DNA from: Phoronis australis
Taxonomy: Eukaryota; Phoronida; Phoronidae
Reading direction: 5' to 3'
DNA: 64,000 nt
NCBI GenBank assembly: GCA_002633005.1
Contig: NMRA01000360.1
Span: 130,758-194,757 of the forward strand
Under the pieces are notes generated by a model. That model ran no database searches. It worked only from the letters and a program-made list of their open reading frames with translations, and was not told where the DNA came from. The translations under genes and the position numbers were made by a program. Every line of letters starts with the position of its first letter. The first letter of the stretch is position 1. This document shows, piece after piece, positions 1 to 11,034 of this stretch.

Positions 1-725
1 TTATTCCTTCCTCCGGGCCTGTCATGCCTTCGGTCGACTCAATTTTCAAACTAGCCTCGTATTCCTATTCTGTGCATGGCCCCCAAAGGGTATAGTTTTT
101 TAGGTTAAAAGTATACCAAACCCTGTTCTGGCCTATTAAATATATTAGAAACGAGTTATCTATTCAGTTCTCTGAAACAAAATAATGCTCTGTAACCCCC
201 GACAACCCTCAAAAGTTTGGGAGACATTTTGAAAACTCTTTTGAAAGTCTGCTGAACGGGAAAGCGTGACCTACGCTTTCAGCGAATTACACAGCAACTC
301 CGAGGAAAGGCCATCCACCAAGAACCATAATATCCAATCTGTGACATAGGGAGTATGAGTTTTTAGATGATTCCTGCTTTTATCGTTCAAGATTGAAACC
401 AAGGATGTATTAGCAGATGACAGAACGAGGATTGGCTTAAATCATCAAAACAAGGTTCAGTATCCTTTTAATGGAAAATCCGGTGCTGTATCATTGTGTA
501 TGCTTTTATTCATTCTTAGTATTTTCTTTTAATTACGTATTCTTGTCAACGACTACTGCGACTAACATTGATCCTAAATGTTCCTTTTCTCATTCAAATA
601 TTGCACATTGTGCCTCAGAAACTTTTACATAGGAGTACCGTTACATGCAAGTGAAGGGATCGAAATGCGCCACTAATTTTCTCAACATCTGCTTTTAAAA
701 TCAACGTCCATTTATAACGATGCCT
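1..725. other. Non-coding flank downstream of the minus-strand helical-protein gene
   Basis: I see no exon with credible splice sites here on either strand and no recognisable repeat. The stretch lies beyond the last exon and poly(A) signal of the neighbouring minus-strand gene, so it is probably that gene's 3' flank. Confidence 0.5.
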
Positions 726-731
726 TTTATT
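726..731 (-). terminator. Poly(A) signal AATAAA just after the stop codon
   Basis: On the minus strand the stop codon TAA (732-734) is followed at once by AATAAA. The 3' untranslated region would then be very short. Another AATAAA-type hexamer lies near 505-510 and could be used instead. Confidence 0.45.
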
Positions 732-986
732 TTAAGCAGATCTAAAACGAGTCAAGTTGTGTCCCTTGTAACTGGACATGCTTGGAAACTGTTGTGCAAT
801 GATGGTTAGAATCTCGTTCTGGCTGATTGTCCCGAGACCTTTCACTCTTATGGCGTAGATGATGCGACTGACATCGTCATTGAAGCTGACACCAAGCTTA
901 ACCTCGTTGATTACATCCAGGTTTTGGTTCATTTTTTCGAGGTCGGCGACAACTTGCTTAAAAGATGCAATGGCTCTTGTTTGGTC
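732..986 (-). CDS. Helical secreted protein gene, last exon (84 residues plus stop)
   Basis: The exon follows a good acceptor (CGTTCTAG, then GAC) and opens in phase 0. That matches the phase-0 donor GTAAGT of the preceding exon at 1548. It encodes a charged helical tail starting DQTRAIASFKQVV and ending in a region with GLGTISQNEILTII before the TAA. In the joined model it supplies about residues 363-446. No catalytic motif is visible. The segment reads as coding because it is free of stops between a strong acceptor and a stop followed directly by a poly(A) signal. An open frame at 1092-1352 lies inside the intron and does not splice in frame. Confidence 0.7.
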   Translation of the reverse strand, partial: DQTRAIASFKQVVADLEKMNQNLDVINEVKLGVSFNDDVSRIIYAIRVKGLGTISQNEILTIIAQQFPSMSSYKGHNLTRFRSA

Positions 987-1547
987 CTAGAACGAGAACA
1001 TGTTGTTGAGTTACGAGCTCCAATACTCACACACTGTTACAGTGCAACACTATAGCCGTGTAGCCAAATACTTGGCCTCACACTTTTAGATTTAAAGGTG
1101 CATTATTTTTTTAAGGCCGTAAAACTCAATTTGGGGGTTATTGTTGAACGGGATAGACTTCTTGAAGTTATTAATTTTGACCAGAGCTGTAAAACAAAAG
1201 AATCCGTCATGTTTTTGTGATTTTATTAAAAATCGCCAATTCTCGCCGTTGTCTTTCCAGACATTCACAGAACTCAAGACCGGTGACATTACCAGATAAA
1301 TATCATTGAGATACTCTGCAATATACCGAGTGGGATTTAACGTAGCCAGCAAGCTATTAGCTGCGACGCGACGATTTCAAGTTCGATTGCGCGCTGGACC
1401 TGATCACGGAAAAATTCCTAGCCGGTAACGTCACTTCAACACATTTCTGTTTTAGTCATACTTTGATATTGAACTCATTTTAAATTTTATATCAAAACCC
1501 AAATTCCTATAAAATCGTTAGAACTTGGTTAAAGTCATTTAACTTAC

Positions 1548-2428
1548 TGCAATGAACTGTGATGGCGTGGCAGCCATGTTGACAGTTATCCTATTCTTCA
1601 GACTTGGATTAACAACTTCAACCAACTGTCGGTATTCACCTTTCAGTTGATTAAAGAGTAAGTTCATATCTTGCTTATTCTGGCGTTCTCTAACCAACTC
1701 TTGGTTAATTTCTGCCATAGATCGTTTCATCTCATCACGGGTGTTTCTCAATGAATCTCGCATTTTTCTCGCCTGCGGGATGTCGATTGCCAGCGTTAGT
1801 CCCAGACCGGCAAGACTCCCCAACACCGCACCGCCCTTTGTTGCCCAGCTGGCAAACTTGACTACACTTGGCTTCGTAGCAAAAACCCTCGCCGCAGTCA
1901 GAGTGGTAGAGATTTTTGTGACAATTTTGGGAGTTCCAACTTTTATAAATCCCGCAGACGGGAATTTGATAGATTTGAATACTGCTGGAGACGGCATTTT
2001 CCCTGCCGCCTTGGCATTGATGTAAGCCGACTTCGCGCCGAAGTACAGCAGCAACGAAGCGTCGCTTACACCCTGTTGAACAGCCTTTGCCGCCATTGAC
2101 TGCCTATATTGTCGAAGTTCTGAGTCAAAGGTACGCATCAAATTGTTCGTTTTGCTCTCAAACTCTCTGGCCAAGTTATCAAGCTTGGAGGGTTCCCCAA
2201 TCTTTTGAATAATGGAAACTGTCAAGTATTGGACCTTGTTGGATAGCTGAGCCAACTCGTTTCTCTTTTCCATAATAGTAGTCAGGTAGCCGTACATCTG
2301 ATTGTTGTCTTTGTCCAACGTGCCCAGCTCGTTGTACAAAGGCACCATGTCTCTCTCGAGCTGCTCAATTTCTGGTTTCAAATCGCATATTTCCTTCTCG
2401 TACATGCAGCCACCCGAGACAACATTCG
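1548..2428 (-). CDS. Helical secreted protein gene, main exon: coiled coil, hydrophobic hairpin, coiled coil (SMCO3-like layout)
   Basis: This 881-nt exon codes for 293 residues. I place its start at the acceptor AATCTTCTTGCAG before CG. That acceptor gives phase 1, as the upstream exon's donor requires. The frame stays open for some 70 nt upstream, so a longer exon is possible. It ends at ATTGCA before GTAAGT. In the joined model, residues 80-175 form a charged coiled coil and residues 261-285 a Gly/Ala/Leu-rich hydrophobic segment (AVLGSLAGLGLTLAIDI). Residues 288-342 form a second coiled coil. This order resembles single-pass membrane and coiled-coil domain protein 3 (SMCO3). I did not align it, and similarity may be only architectural. 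Helix-hydrophobic-helix layouts also occur in pore-forming proteins; nothing here shows such an activity. Confidence 0.75.
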
Positions 2429-3703
2429 CTGCAAGAAGATTGTCTAGTTTCAATTTGACTTCTCGAGACTTCTGTTTTCTCCTAGCTTTACTATTCCAAT
2501 GAAATCAAATGTCAGTGAAAGCGCATGTCTATTTCATGAAATCTGGAATGCTCTGCGGGGAACACGAATTTTCTCGAAGAAGCAATGAATAGAGAATTCA
2601 AACGTTGTCTAAAAGAAGACAGAATATAAACTTTTTGAAGATACAACAAGCTTCTAAAAGCTACAGCCTGAAAAAGCAGGCAGAAAGTGAGAACACGACA
2701 AATCAAAGATTTTTTGACATTTAATTAGTTTGTATGCTTTGACAGAGGAACGAACTAACACAGCAATTTCCATTAAAATGTTTTGTTTCCTGGAAAGCTG
2801 GTCCCCGCTAATTTGGGGTATATAAGATCAGACGGCATGAAGTATTTTCGCCATTTTCAGTTAGTGATCTCTAAAAATTGAAATTACAAGCTCATTATGA
2901 AAACACAGGATAACTAATTCCACCCTAATAAACTTTGATCATGTTAAAAAATTTGGAAAGGGTGTAAAAATGTGTCAGTTTTCTTGATCTTTGTACTCAC
3001 CTGAGGTGTTTAAATGACCCAGATTCGAGAAGGATTATCCAGACTTTGGCAACTTTTCAAAGTAATGACAAAATTCACATGAAAATACAAACCTATTTGA
3101 ATAAGTATGATAAACCCACGCTGCTTGATTTCCCCTTCTTGTCACAGAAAGTTGTTGAACGTGCTACTTTATAACAGTAAGTTGCACTGCCAACTGGGCG
3201 GAGATGGCGGGTACAAGTCGACTACAGTAGGTGGCGCTAGCTTATCTTACCGACTGCGTGGTTGTGAAGAGCGTGGGAACAGTGTATGCAGTTCCGTAAT
3301 TTTACCGGTCTCAGATGAGTGAAAATGGTGGAAATAGGTCGAATTTCATTGGAACCTCAGATTTCACACAATGGCGAGTGTAGACTGCTTTGTACAAATT
3401 TTGCGACGGTCACAAAATTCGCCTCTTGAAATAAAGTACAACTCATCAGCCCTCAAACGTTTGATATAAATTGAAAACTTCATTAGAAAGTCTGTTTAGT
3501 TAGCACGTGTGACTAACGGTGTGGAGAAGATGATCATTGGCTCTACGGGTAAACCGGTCATCTCGAACCACATAATCTACTTGGAGACACTGTAAAAGGA
3601 GTTTTTTTTCAGCTGAAATATGCTTTTATCTTTCACGGTATTGGTTTTACAAAGCACAACCACTTTTATTGTAAATCCACGCCAAATGATTTCAACGAGT
3701 TAC

Positions 3704-3838
3704 CTATGTTTAGAGTTAAATCTGTCAAGGTCAGAACAGTGGCTATAGCTTTTGCCGACTGTGCCGCTGCAATCACAACGCGTGCAGCTCGGATGCTGAT
3801 AGCAATGACGCGAGCGGCCAGCACGAGAAACTGGAACC
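3704..3838 (-). CDS. Helical secreted protein gene, second exon: Ala/Val/Ile-rich helix
   Basis: A 135-nt exon lies between a strong acceptor (TTCTGTATTTCAG) and a donor (ATAG then GTAACT). Both ends are in phase 1, so it joins the upstream phase-1 donors and the downstream phase-1 acceptor without a frameshift. It encodes FQFLVLAARVIAIS and continues with an Ala-rich amphipathic stretch, about residues 25-68. The composition suggests a membrane-seeking or packed helix. It was found by reading splice sites, since the open frame is short. The tight phase agreement with three other exons is the main support. Confidence 0.65.
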
Positions 3839-4995
3839 CTGAAATACAGAAATTAATCGTTCAATTTTAAAGTGTTCCTTAACACGCAGGTTCCACAGAA
3901 ACGATTTTGAATTGTACCCACTTATAGCCAATATTTTATCAAACATTTATTAGTCGATATAAAAGCCTCTTTGCAGCTGGCATGTGCAATAAATAGGTCT
4001 GTCTAAAATTGCGCGTTCGGCAACATTTGTGGCCCAATACTAAGCTTCACTGCAAAAGGTTGCGTACGACGTACTTTTTCCTGATACAGTTTAACATTGT
4101 TGTAGGCAGACTAAGTGCCGTCCACACTACACTGGGTTTCCTTAGAACAAGTTGTCGCGAAGCTTAGTAATAGTGAGGTCTCTATTTGCATTGGGGCAAC
4201 TTAACACACGAGCTGCAACTTACCCCCACCTTCCCCACCTTAGCCTTTCTGTACGTTTACGTCATATATTAGTTATCTTTTTTCGAGTGGAGATTCGGAA
4301 GAGATGGCACGCTTCTGTTCTGAACTGAGCTTAGAACATTGTGCTGTTGTTGACATTTGTGGGTCGAAACGGCTATTTCATATTCAGTTATTTCTGCCAA
4401 AAGACTATTTGCTTACATCACTTGCCCTGTGATGTACTTGTTCTCGTCTTGTACTTTTCCTTAGATAAGATTTGGTCTCAGGGCTCAGGATCTAATTTCC
4501 AAACTCAGGCTCTACTCAGACTCATACTAGAAATTCAGCTTATCTCGCTGCACAATTCGAGTACAAATTTTAAATTCACAAGCTTTCTCGAAACTTGGCA
4601 TGCAACTGGTCAATATCAAGAGGAGTGTCGACAACAGAGATTAGATCTCGGGCATTAATTTTTGAGTTATGAATAACTGGTATTGTTCGGTGCACTCACC
4701 GAGTCAAGCCAAATCTCGAGTAATAACAAATTTCCAGTTCTTCATCTGGCCTAGAAGTCACCTCTAATGTGACAGAGCTTTGGAACAGGAGATCAATTTT
4801 ACAACACTAAATTGTTTAACTTTACCGTTACCTTTTGACTGAAACTCGTTTGATAACATCGTAAAAAGACTCGAGAACAGTTGACTGATTTTTAACAGGT
4901 TAAGAAATAGCCAGGTTCCCTGCCTGAACTTAAAATGGACTTACAAATACCGTTACATGATAGTGGGTGATGTTTTGTGAAATTAAATAACGTAC

Positions 4996-5059
4996 CTGAT
5001 GCATTTGGAATGATTAGTTGCGTAGGCATAGAAAGCTCTATTTCTCCAGGGGGCGCTCG
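4996..5059 (-). CDS. Possible alternative first or internal exon of the helical protein gene
   Basis: A good donor (GCATCAG then GTACGT) ends a short open frame in phase 1, the phase needed by the exon at 3704-3838. An ATG at 5029 would give MPTQLIIPNAS before the junction, but its start context is weak (T at -3). The exon could instead begin at the acceptor TCTCTTGTCAG (first base 5059) or at GGGATTTCAG (first base 5110), in phase 0. The signal-peptide exon ends in phase 1, so it cannot splice to either of these phase-0 starts. The two exons therefore look like alternative 5' ends, one with and one without a signal peptide. Confidence 0.4.
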
Positions 5060-6471
5060 CTGACAAGAGAAACTGGAGTCATGCGTCGCTCTCTTTTTTC
5101 CATTTTTGTTCTGAAATCCCAGGTATTGGAGAGGTTCCCGCTGATGGCACCTATGTCTACTATTTTCCCATTTTATCATTTATAATACTTTCCTTACGGG
5201 GCCCCTCACGTAGGGGGGGAATAATCAATTGCTTCTTTTCCTGTACAGTATTTGTAAAATCGTACAACCTTTTTAAAAGGTTAGGAAGGTCACCTGGCGA
5301 TGAAGTCTGTTACTATTTTCTGTTTTTAGACGTAATGCAAACCTTCATAATAGAATATTTGGGTAACGTGCCCTATTTTTCTAGTCAGACGGGGTCCTCT
5401 CTTGGAGGTTCGGCCCGCAGCCATTGCCTTTTTGCGCTCTCTAAGTCCGACACTGTCAATTACTCACGATGAAAAGCAGAAGCAAACTGACATTGACAAA
5501 GAAAACTACAGAATATGTTCACACGACGTAAAGCAACATGAAGGCATTCGATCCAAACCACCAAAAACACGAGACTATGTTAAAAACAACAACAAAAACA
5601 ATAGACTGGCTGGAATCGAAAGACTGAAGAACTTCAAGACCACTATTTGGGAGTTTCGCAAATGCAATGAAGAACAGTTGAAGAGGGAGTTGTTCATACG
5701 AAACTTGATAGGTGGATCTGAGTGCAATGTGCACTGCCCGTAGCGAACTACTTAAGGAGCTCAAGGTGCATGGACTGGCATTCGTAAATAAAGATTTCTG
5801 CGATTTTTTGGAGTGTATGTTTACCTCATAAACCGTGACAGGCTACCACTGGAATGAAACAAATTTCACGTTAATGTATTTTTCAAATAAATGCTGAATA
5901 TTTCTTGGGAGAGGGATGTCAAATCTACCCTGGGATTCACCGTCTCCCGTGCTCTCCCGGTTCCATTCAAGTGCATGTATCTGCGTTATCCCTTGGGAAA
6001 TGCCTAAAAATCTAGTACTGTGTATTTCGAATTTGAAAAATGTCTTGATATTTAACAGCCGTGTACAAAGTGTCTTTAGTTTTAAGAATGTGTTGCCACA
6101 AGAAGATCCAACATATCAAGGTTATAGCCTTCTGATAACCTGCAATGGTTCTGATTTACATGTTTATGTATCCACGAAAATCGATAAATCATCACTTCTA
6201 CTATTGTGTTTCTAATCTTGTAAGAAAATTGATAAGGATTCAGTGAACTTGGATGCCGACTGAACTTCGGGAAAATCTCGTGCCACACAAAACAACAAGG
6301 TGCACTGCGCGATTTTTCCAGTCTGAAGAAACCCTCTATTTGGTATTGCGGTGGATTTTGATTGATAAAATTCAGGCAATTTTAATATCATTTACCCTCC
6401 CCCGGGAAGCAGCTACTTGAAACTGTTAATGTAAAATTAACAGTCGTCCCTTTCTTGCGCCGAAAACTTAC

Positions 6472-6554
6472 ATGCATCGACGTTCAGCGCGCCGAATGCT
6501 AGGATTAGACCAGCTGTCATAACTGGTGTCGGAAACCTCATCGTGATAAAGTGC
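6472..6554 (-). CDS. Signal-peptide first coding exon of the helical protein gene
   Basis: The exon opens after an acceptor (ATTTCTTTTTAG), so a non-coding exon probably lies upstream. The ATG at 6541 has A at -3 and starts MRFPTPVMTAGLILAFGAL followed by NVDA. This is a typical secretory signal: a short basic start, a hydrophobic core and a small-residue cleavage region. The donor is GATGCAT then GTAAGT, in phase 1. It can join directly to the exon at 3838, making a Trp codon across the junction. The full product would have about 446 residues. The link across 2.6 kb is inferred from phase only. Confidence 0.6.
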
Positions 6555-6599
6555 CTAAAAAGAAATTTGATTTTTTTAGTTTTTACATACACACCTGTG

Positions 6600-6675
6600 C
6601 TCTTGTCGAGTTTCCCAGCACACACACACACGAGCACACACACACACACACATGCACACGCACACGCACACGCAC
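6600..6675. repeat. (AC)n microsatellite
   Basis: An impure CA/GT dinucleotide run, about 70 bp, with interspersed G and T. It creates a spurious Cys/Val/Ala-rich open frame on the minus strand. Confidence 0.9.
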
Positions 6676-6679
6676 GTAC

Positions 6680-7085
6680 GTTATCACCCATTATGTCCAT
6701 TTCAATATAATTAATCGAAACAGAATTAATGGCCATTCTAATCCAGCTTTGTGAAGTATAAATCACTTTGACAATAATCTGACAGATCAAAACCGACTTT
6801 ACAAGTGAAAGTTGATTAAAAGGGCGAACATGGACATGATGGGTCAAATTGGACATAACGGTTTGGGTATTTTGACCCATTATGTTCATTTTTACCCATT
6901 TCGTCCATTTCAGCATAATTGAACAAAACGGAATAAATGGCTGTTCTAATCCAGAAATTCACTCAAAAACGAAATTAGACATAGTGAGTGAAAATGGACA
7001 TAATTGGTCAAGAATCCGACCCATTATATCCATTTTAACAGGAATGATCAAACGAAATTAATGTCCGCTCCAATCCACTTTAAAT
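6680..7085. repeat. Degenerate repeat cluster with the motif ACCCATTATGTCCATTT
   Basis: The motif recurs near 6686, 6893 and 7019, each time followed by a related AATTAATGGCC / GAATAAATGGCT / AATTAATGTCC tract and TCTAATCCA-like text. Inverted versions (GACATGATGGGTCAAATT) lie between the copies, so parts can fold back. This fits a decayed short DNA transposon or local satellite. No coding. Confidence 0.6.
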
Positions 7086-7726
7086 TGCAAATTGATTTTT
7101 AAAATAAACTAACAAACTGGATTTAGTGGGTGAAATTGCACTTAGAAGAAAAATTTGCACATGTAACACAAATAGTGCTATACTGGATTAACGCCAAGAA
7201 TTAACAGCAATGGAAAAAGATTATTGCTGCCAAAGTCATCCTATTATATATACAGCTCAGTAAATTTTTCTAGCCTTCGTGCATTCTAAAATTATCTGAA
7301 GGTTGTTGGAACAGCCAGCTTACGTAAGTTCACTTTTAGCAATCACAAAGTACATAAAATATTGAACAATTTAGACCTTATAAATTCAATAGTTTTGTGC
7401 CCACCAATGAAATAGAAATTTGGATCAAGAATCGTCCGGTTGATAAAAACTAAAAACATACTTAATCCTCGGTTTCGCTCATCACGAACCATGGCATTCT
7501 TTTTCTGACCAAGTTGGAAAGTGCCTTAGCTGAATAATGATTTTATCTTTCAAGGGGAGAACTTATGGGCCTATAATTCTATAGTTAGTGACAGAATCAG
7601 GTTTGGTAAAATCAACAAAACAGTGATTACCACCCTTCCAATATTGTGTAGTGTTGTACTACCTGCAAACTGCTCAACAGTTGGGTCCGGTGTGTGTAAA
7701 ACAGTCCTGGTACCACACGCACTCAC
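7086..7726. other. Non-coding stretch
   Basis: AT-rich sequence without an exon I can support and without a recognised repeat. Confidence 0.5.
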
Positions 7727-7837
7727 CATCTGGATGAGACAGATCGGTCCCACGACTGTTGCATCGAGTATAAAACTAGGCAGCTGCAAACGAGCCCACA
7801 CTGCAGTTATCATGCCGCCCGTACAGCTAGACACCTT
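7727..7837 (-). CDS. Unplaced exon candidate (37 codons)
   Basis: A 111-nt stretch, open in one frame, is bounded by an acceptor (CTTGTTGTAAGCTCAG) and a consensus donor (CAGATG then GTGAGT), both in phase 0. It would encode KVSSCTGGMITAVWARLQLP and a hydrophobic remainder ending CLIQM. I find no partner exon. It could be an upstream exon of the minus-strand gene at 0.7-6.6 kb or part of something else. A chance pair of splice-like sites is possible. Confidence 0.3.
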
Positions 7838-10761
7838 CTGAGCTTACAACAAGGAAAGACAGCCATTCTTAATGCCACCCGGCCCTCAGTTAGAGGCACC
7901 TTTAAAAGAGGTATAAATAAGCAAAATACGTGAATGGTAACCAAGCACGCCATCTTTGGGTCACCTCCAAGAACTGGTATTTATATCAAATGATACACAA
8001 TTTCCCAAAAAACGGAAAAAGACAGAGGCAAACGACTCCACCATCCCTTGATAGAGATGGGTTCTTGGAGACAAACAACTTTGCATTCCCTCAAAATTAT
8101 CTTCAAGTTGACGTCTAGGTATGTAGGCATACGAATGAATATGAACACGTTTCCAAGTGAGCGTGAACGATCCAAACTGCACAAATTTTAAAAATCGGGG
8201 GCATCTTACAAAAGTGTCCTGGCCAATGCCTCAAAATACAAAACTTGTAGTTGACAAAGGCTCTCTATTTTTTTCTCTTCCCCACTGCCCTTGACTTCTA
8301 AAGGGTATTTTCTTATCTTTAGCATCGCAATTCAAACAAAATCACATGGCGTTTTAATAAATAAGAATCTCATCATTCGCCCTCGACGTAGCTGGAACAT
8401 GTTAACCCAGCCTTGTCCCCAAGCCTCGAGATGGCGCTGATCGGTTTAGCCATAGATCGGGCGAAAGCTTTAGGTGGCACTGAATAGTTAGGCTGCGGCC
8501 AATTTGCAAAATTTTAATATTTTGGGGTACGCCAAGTTTGGGGGCATCTTGTAGGTAGGCATTGCATGAAAGTTCAGTGAATGTGGTTTATTTGTATTTG
8601 TGAACATGCTGAGAATAAAAAGGCCACTTTCTCGGCTGTAGCTGCACTCTTCTTCAAGATGGCGGCCCCCTTTTGCAATGGGGCTGTTCGGAAAATCTAC
8701 AATAACTAGAGGGCACGCGTGTACTAGTCGTGATAGATTAAGCAGCCTCGATTTCGCGAGCCCTTTAAATGCATGGTGAAATGGCTTGCAGCTTTGCCAA
8801 CTGAATCTGAGATTGCGTGAAAAGGGTGCTTCTGTACTGAGAGGAAGTAAGCACGACCTCATACAAAGGTAAGGTTTGTGAATATTTTAACGATTATTCC
8901 ATGTTAATTCTACCGATGCCTGTTAACTGAGGTACTTGCCGATGTCGACTTCGCGTCAGTCGCCAGTCGGGTTAATCTTTGTTTGTTGTGATGTGTGTTA
9001 CAATACTTGACGTAGCACTCGGGATCTTTTCGTACATCAAAGCATTATTATTGTTTGGAATAATTTCTAACAGGTTTATCAGTGACAGTTACATCAAGGA
9101 GTGTACCAGTACAGGAGAGTTCACTCCGCCATTTTACCATTCGCCGCAATGGTTACCGGTCGAAACACTAGCGCTCAAAGCGGTGAATAATCAACACTTA
9201 CTTAGGAGCGCAGTCCGAACAATGTAAACACTGATGAATTCGTACTTTAATGACATTCAACGTGCAATAAAATTTCTGTGTGGTTGAAAATGGTTAGAAT
9301 ACGTAAACTAACATCCACTTATAATCGAATGAGAATGAAAATGTGTATTTTAATCAATATTAAAGTGTATTAATTTTGTTTTTATTCTCTTGAAGCTCCC
9401 TTCAAAATCTATCACGGTTTTGTTTCATGTTTGAGTTCTTAACAAGGCAAATTATCTTTCTTTATAAAAGTTCATACCTCCATGGACTACAAAATTGGAA
9501 TGATTGCTCCTGGGGGTTCAGAGTGTAATTCCCCCCAGATGACAGCTAAGGGGGTACCAGGCAAAAACCAGGTGGGCGCCAAATGGGTGTTGACCACCTC
9601 CCAGGGGGGTTACATGGGAGGAGTGCTAAACAGGTAAAAACCAATGGGGTATGCCACTTGGGTGTTGAGCCCCTCCCATCGTCACAAATTTTGGTTGCTC
9701 CCCTGACCATTGACAAACATGTTGCTCCCAGCTCACTGCTGCCGGGTTTCACCTCCACCCAACAATTTCGCATGTGTTCCCTATTCAATGGACCAGGATA
9801 CTAGCAATTGTATGGTGTAGTGGGTGTTACACATGTAAGAAGAAGAAAGCAATTCATCACTACCACAAAATCGTAATTTAATTCTTTGAACATCCCATTA
9901 TTTCTTAGACATGCCAGCATAGGGTAAACTCGATCGCACTCTCCCACGCGCGCACCCAGGGGGCTCGAACGAGGCCCCCCATTTGGCGAACTGGGCAAAA
10001 AGGTCAGCCCCCGAGAGATAAAAATTCTGAGAATATGGGACAAAAGTCCACTAAAGAAACGCAAATACGCAATTCACAGTCCGCCCACTCATTTGTTAGC
10101 AAAGGGTCTACATCGTCAGGAATTCGAGCCCCCCCACATTGAGTATATCACCACTCATAACTAGTCCAAGTTAAAAATGTCATGACAAAAAAGTTAAGGG
10201 GTACTGAACAGCAATCAAAATATTCACTAGTCGCACAACTCCATACAAAACTGAATTAAAAAAGACTTGGATGATAAAACTAAAATTTTATTTTCTATAC
10301 CCACTGTTCATATTATCAATAACAGTAAATATTTCAGGTGAGCTAAGGCTAGACCACAAGATCATATTTGTTACCTAGCCACAACTGGGGCTTAAATTAA
10401 TCACAATCTCCAAAAACGTACAAAATTGGCAACACATACATCAACCAATACAACAAGAAAATCTGACCAAGCTTCTCACACTCTATTAATTCACTAGTAA
10501 ACAACAGCTCTTTTTACCAAGGAAAGGGGTTGAAGCTGATAACTAATTTACTCACAGAGGTGTTTGTCATTGAGAAGCAAAATGATACGGATAGCTTGGG
10601 TTTAACAAAATGTCAGCCCACCATTCAGACTCTAAAAGATCCATGAGTTTCACTTTGGCTCTCTTCAATCTCTTCAAATCACAGGCTAACCATTCATAAA
10701 ATGTTTCAATCTCATCAACCTTAGTAAAATACGAAAACCAGATTTTGACTAATTGTCCTTT
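7838..10761. other. Non-coding stretch with a small local duplication
   Basis: No exon or transposon gene is supported. Near 9545-9690 two related segments of about 80 bp occur in tandem, each with an AGGxxAAAACCA tract and GGGTGTTGA followed by CCxCTCCCA. GC-rich text with CGCGCGCACCCAGGGGG lies near 9940-9990. TATTTATA on the minus strand near 7910-7920 could be a TATA element, but no start site can be tied to it. Confidence 0.4.
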
Positions 10762-11034
10762 CTACACGTGATGTTCCAGTACTTGCTTTGTGAGAAGACA
10801 ATCAGAAATGCAAAAGAGCCTATTCCACTGCTGTAACATAATTTCCTGAGAACTTTTTGACATCTTCATTTTTGGTGGATTCGGGACATCAAATACTGCT
10901 CGAGCACTGCATTCAATACCAGCCTGTTCTTCATTCATGAACATAGACTCCTCGAAGTGATGAGAGCATAAGTTGCAGTTCTTGGACAAGTAGGTTGCAT
11001 CTCTATTCGTAAGGTCGGCTCCCAGTGCTTGCAC
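10762..11034 (-). pseudogene. THAP zinc-finger exon (C-terminal half of the domain), probably a fragment
   Basis: After a good acceptor (GATTTCTGTTCAG) the frame runs 90 codons in phase 0 to a stop. It contains the second half of a THAP DNA-binding domain. LCSHHFEESMF supplies the C-x2-H metal ligands, and VFDVPNPPK is a C-terminal THAP motif with conserved prolines. The first half, with the two N-terminal cysteines and the Trp, is not visible in the 400 bp upstream, although a donor-like GTGAGT lies near 11080. It may be an exon of a real THAP gene with a distant first exon, or a fragment of a THAP-bearing transposon such as the ones at 25.2 and 50.1 kb. Confidence 0.6.

Noticed and set aside
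1092-1352. 86-codon minus-strand frame between exons of the helical protein gene
   Set aside because: Its only in-frame acceptors give the wrong phase for the donor at 1548, whereas the exon at 986 fits exactly.
6437-6916. 159-codon minus-strand frame with Cys-Ala-Cys-Val runs
   Set aside because: Mostly translated (AC)n repeat. Only its 3' end is kept, as the signal-peptide exon.
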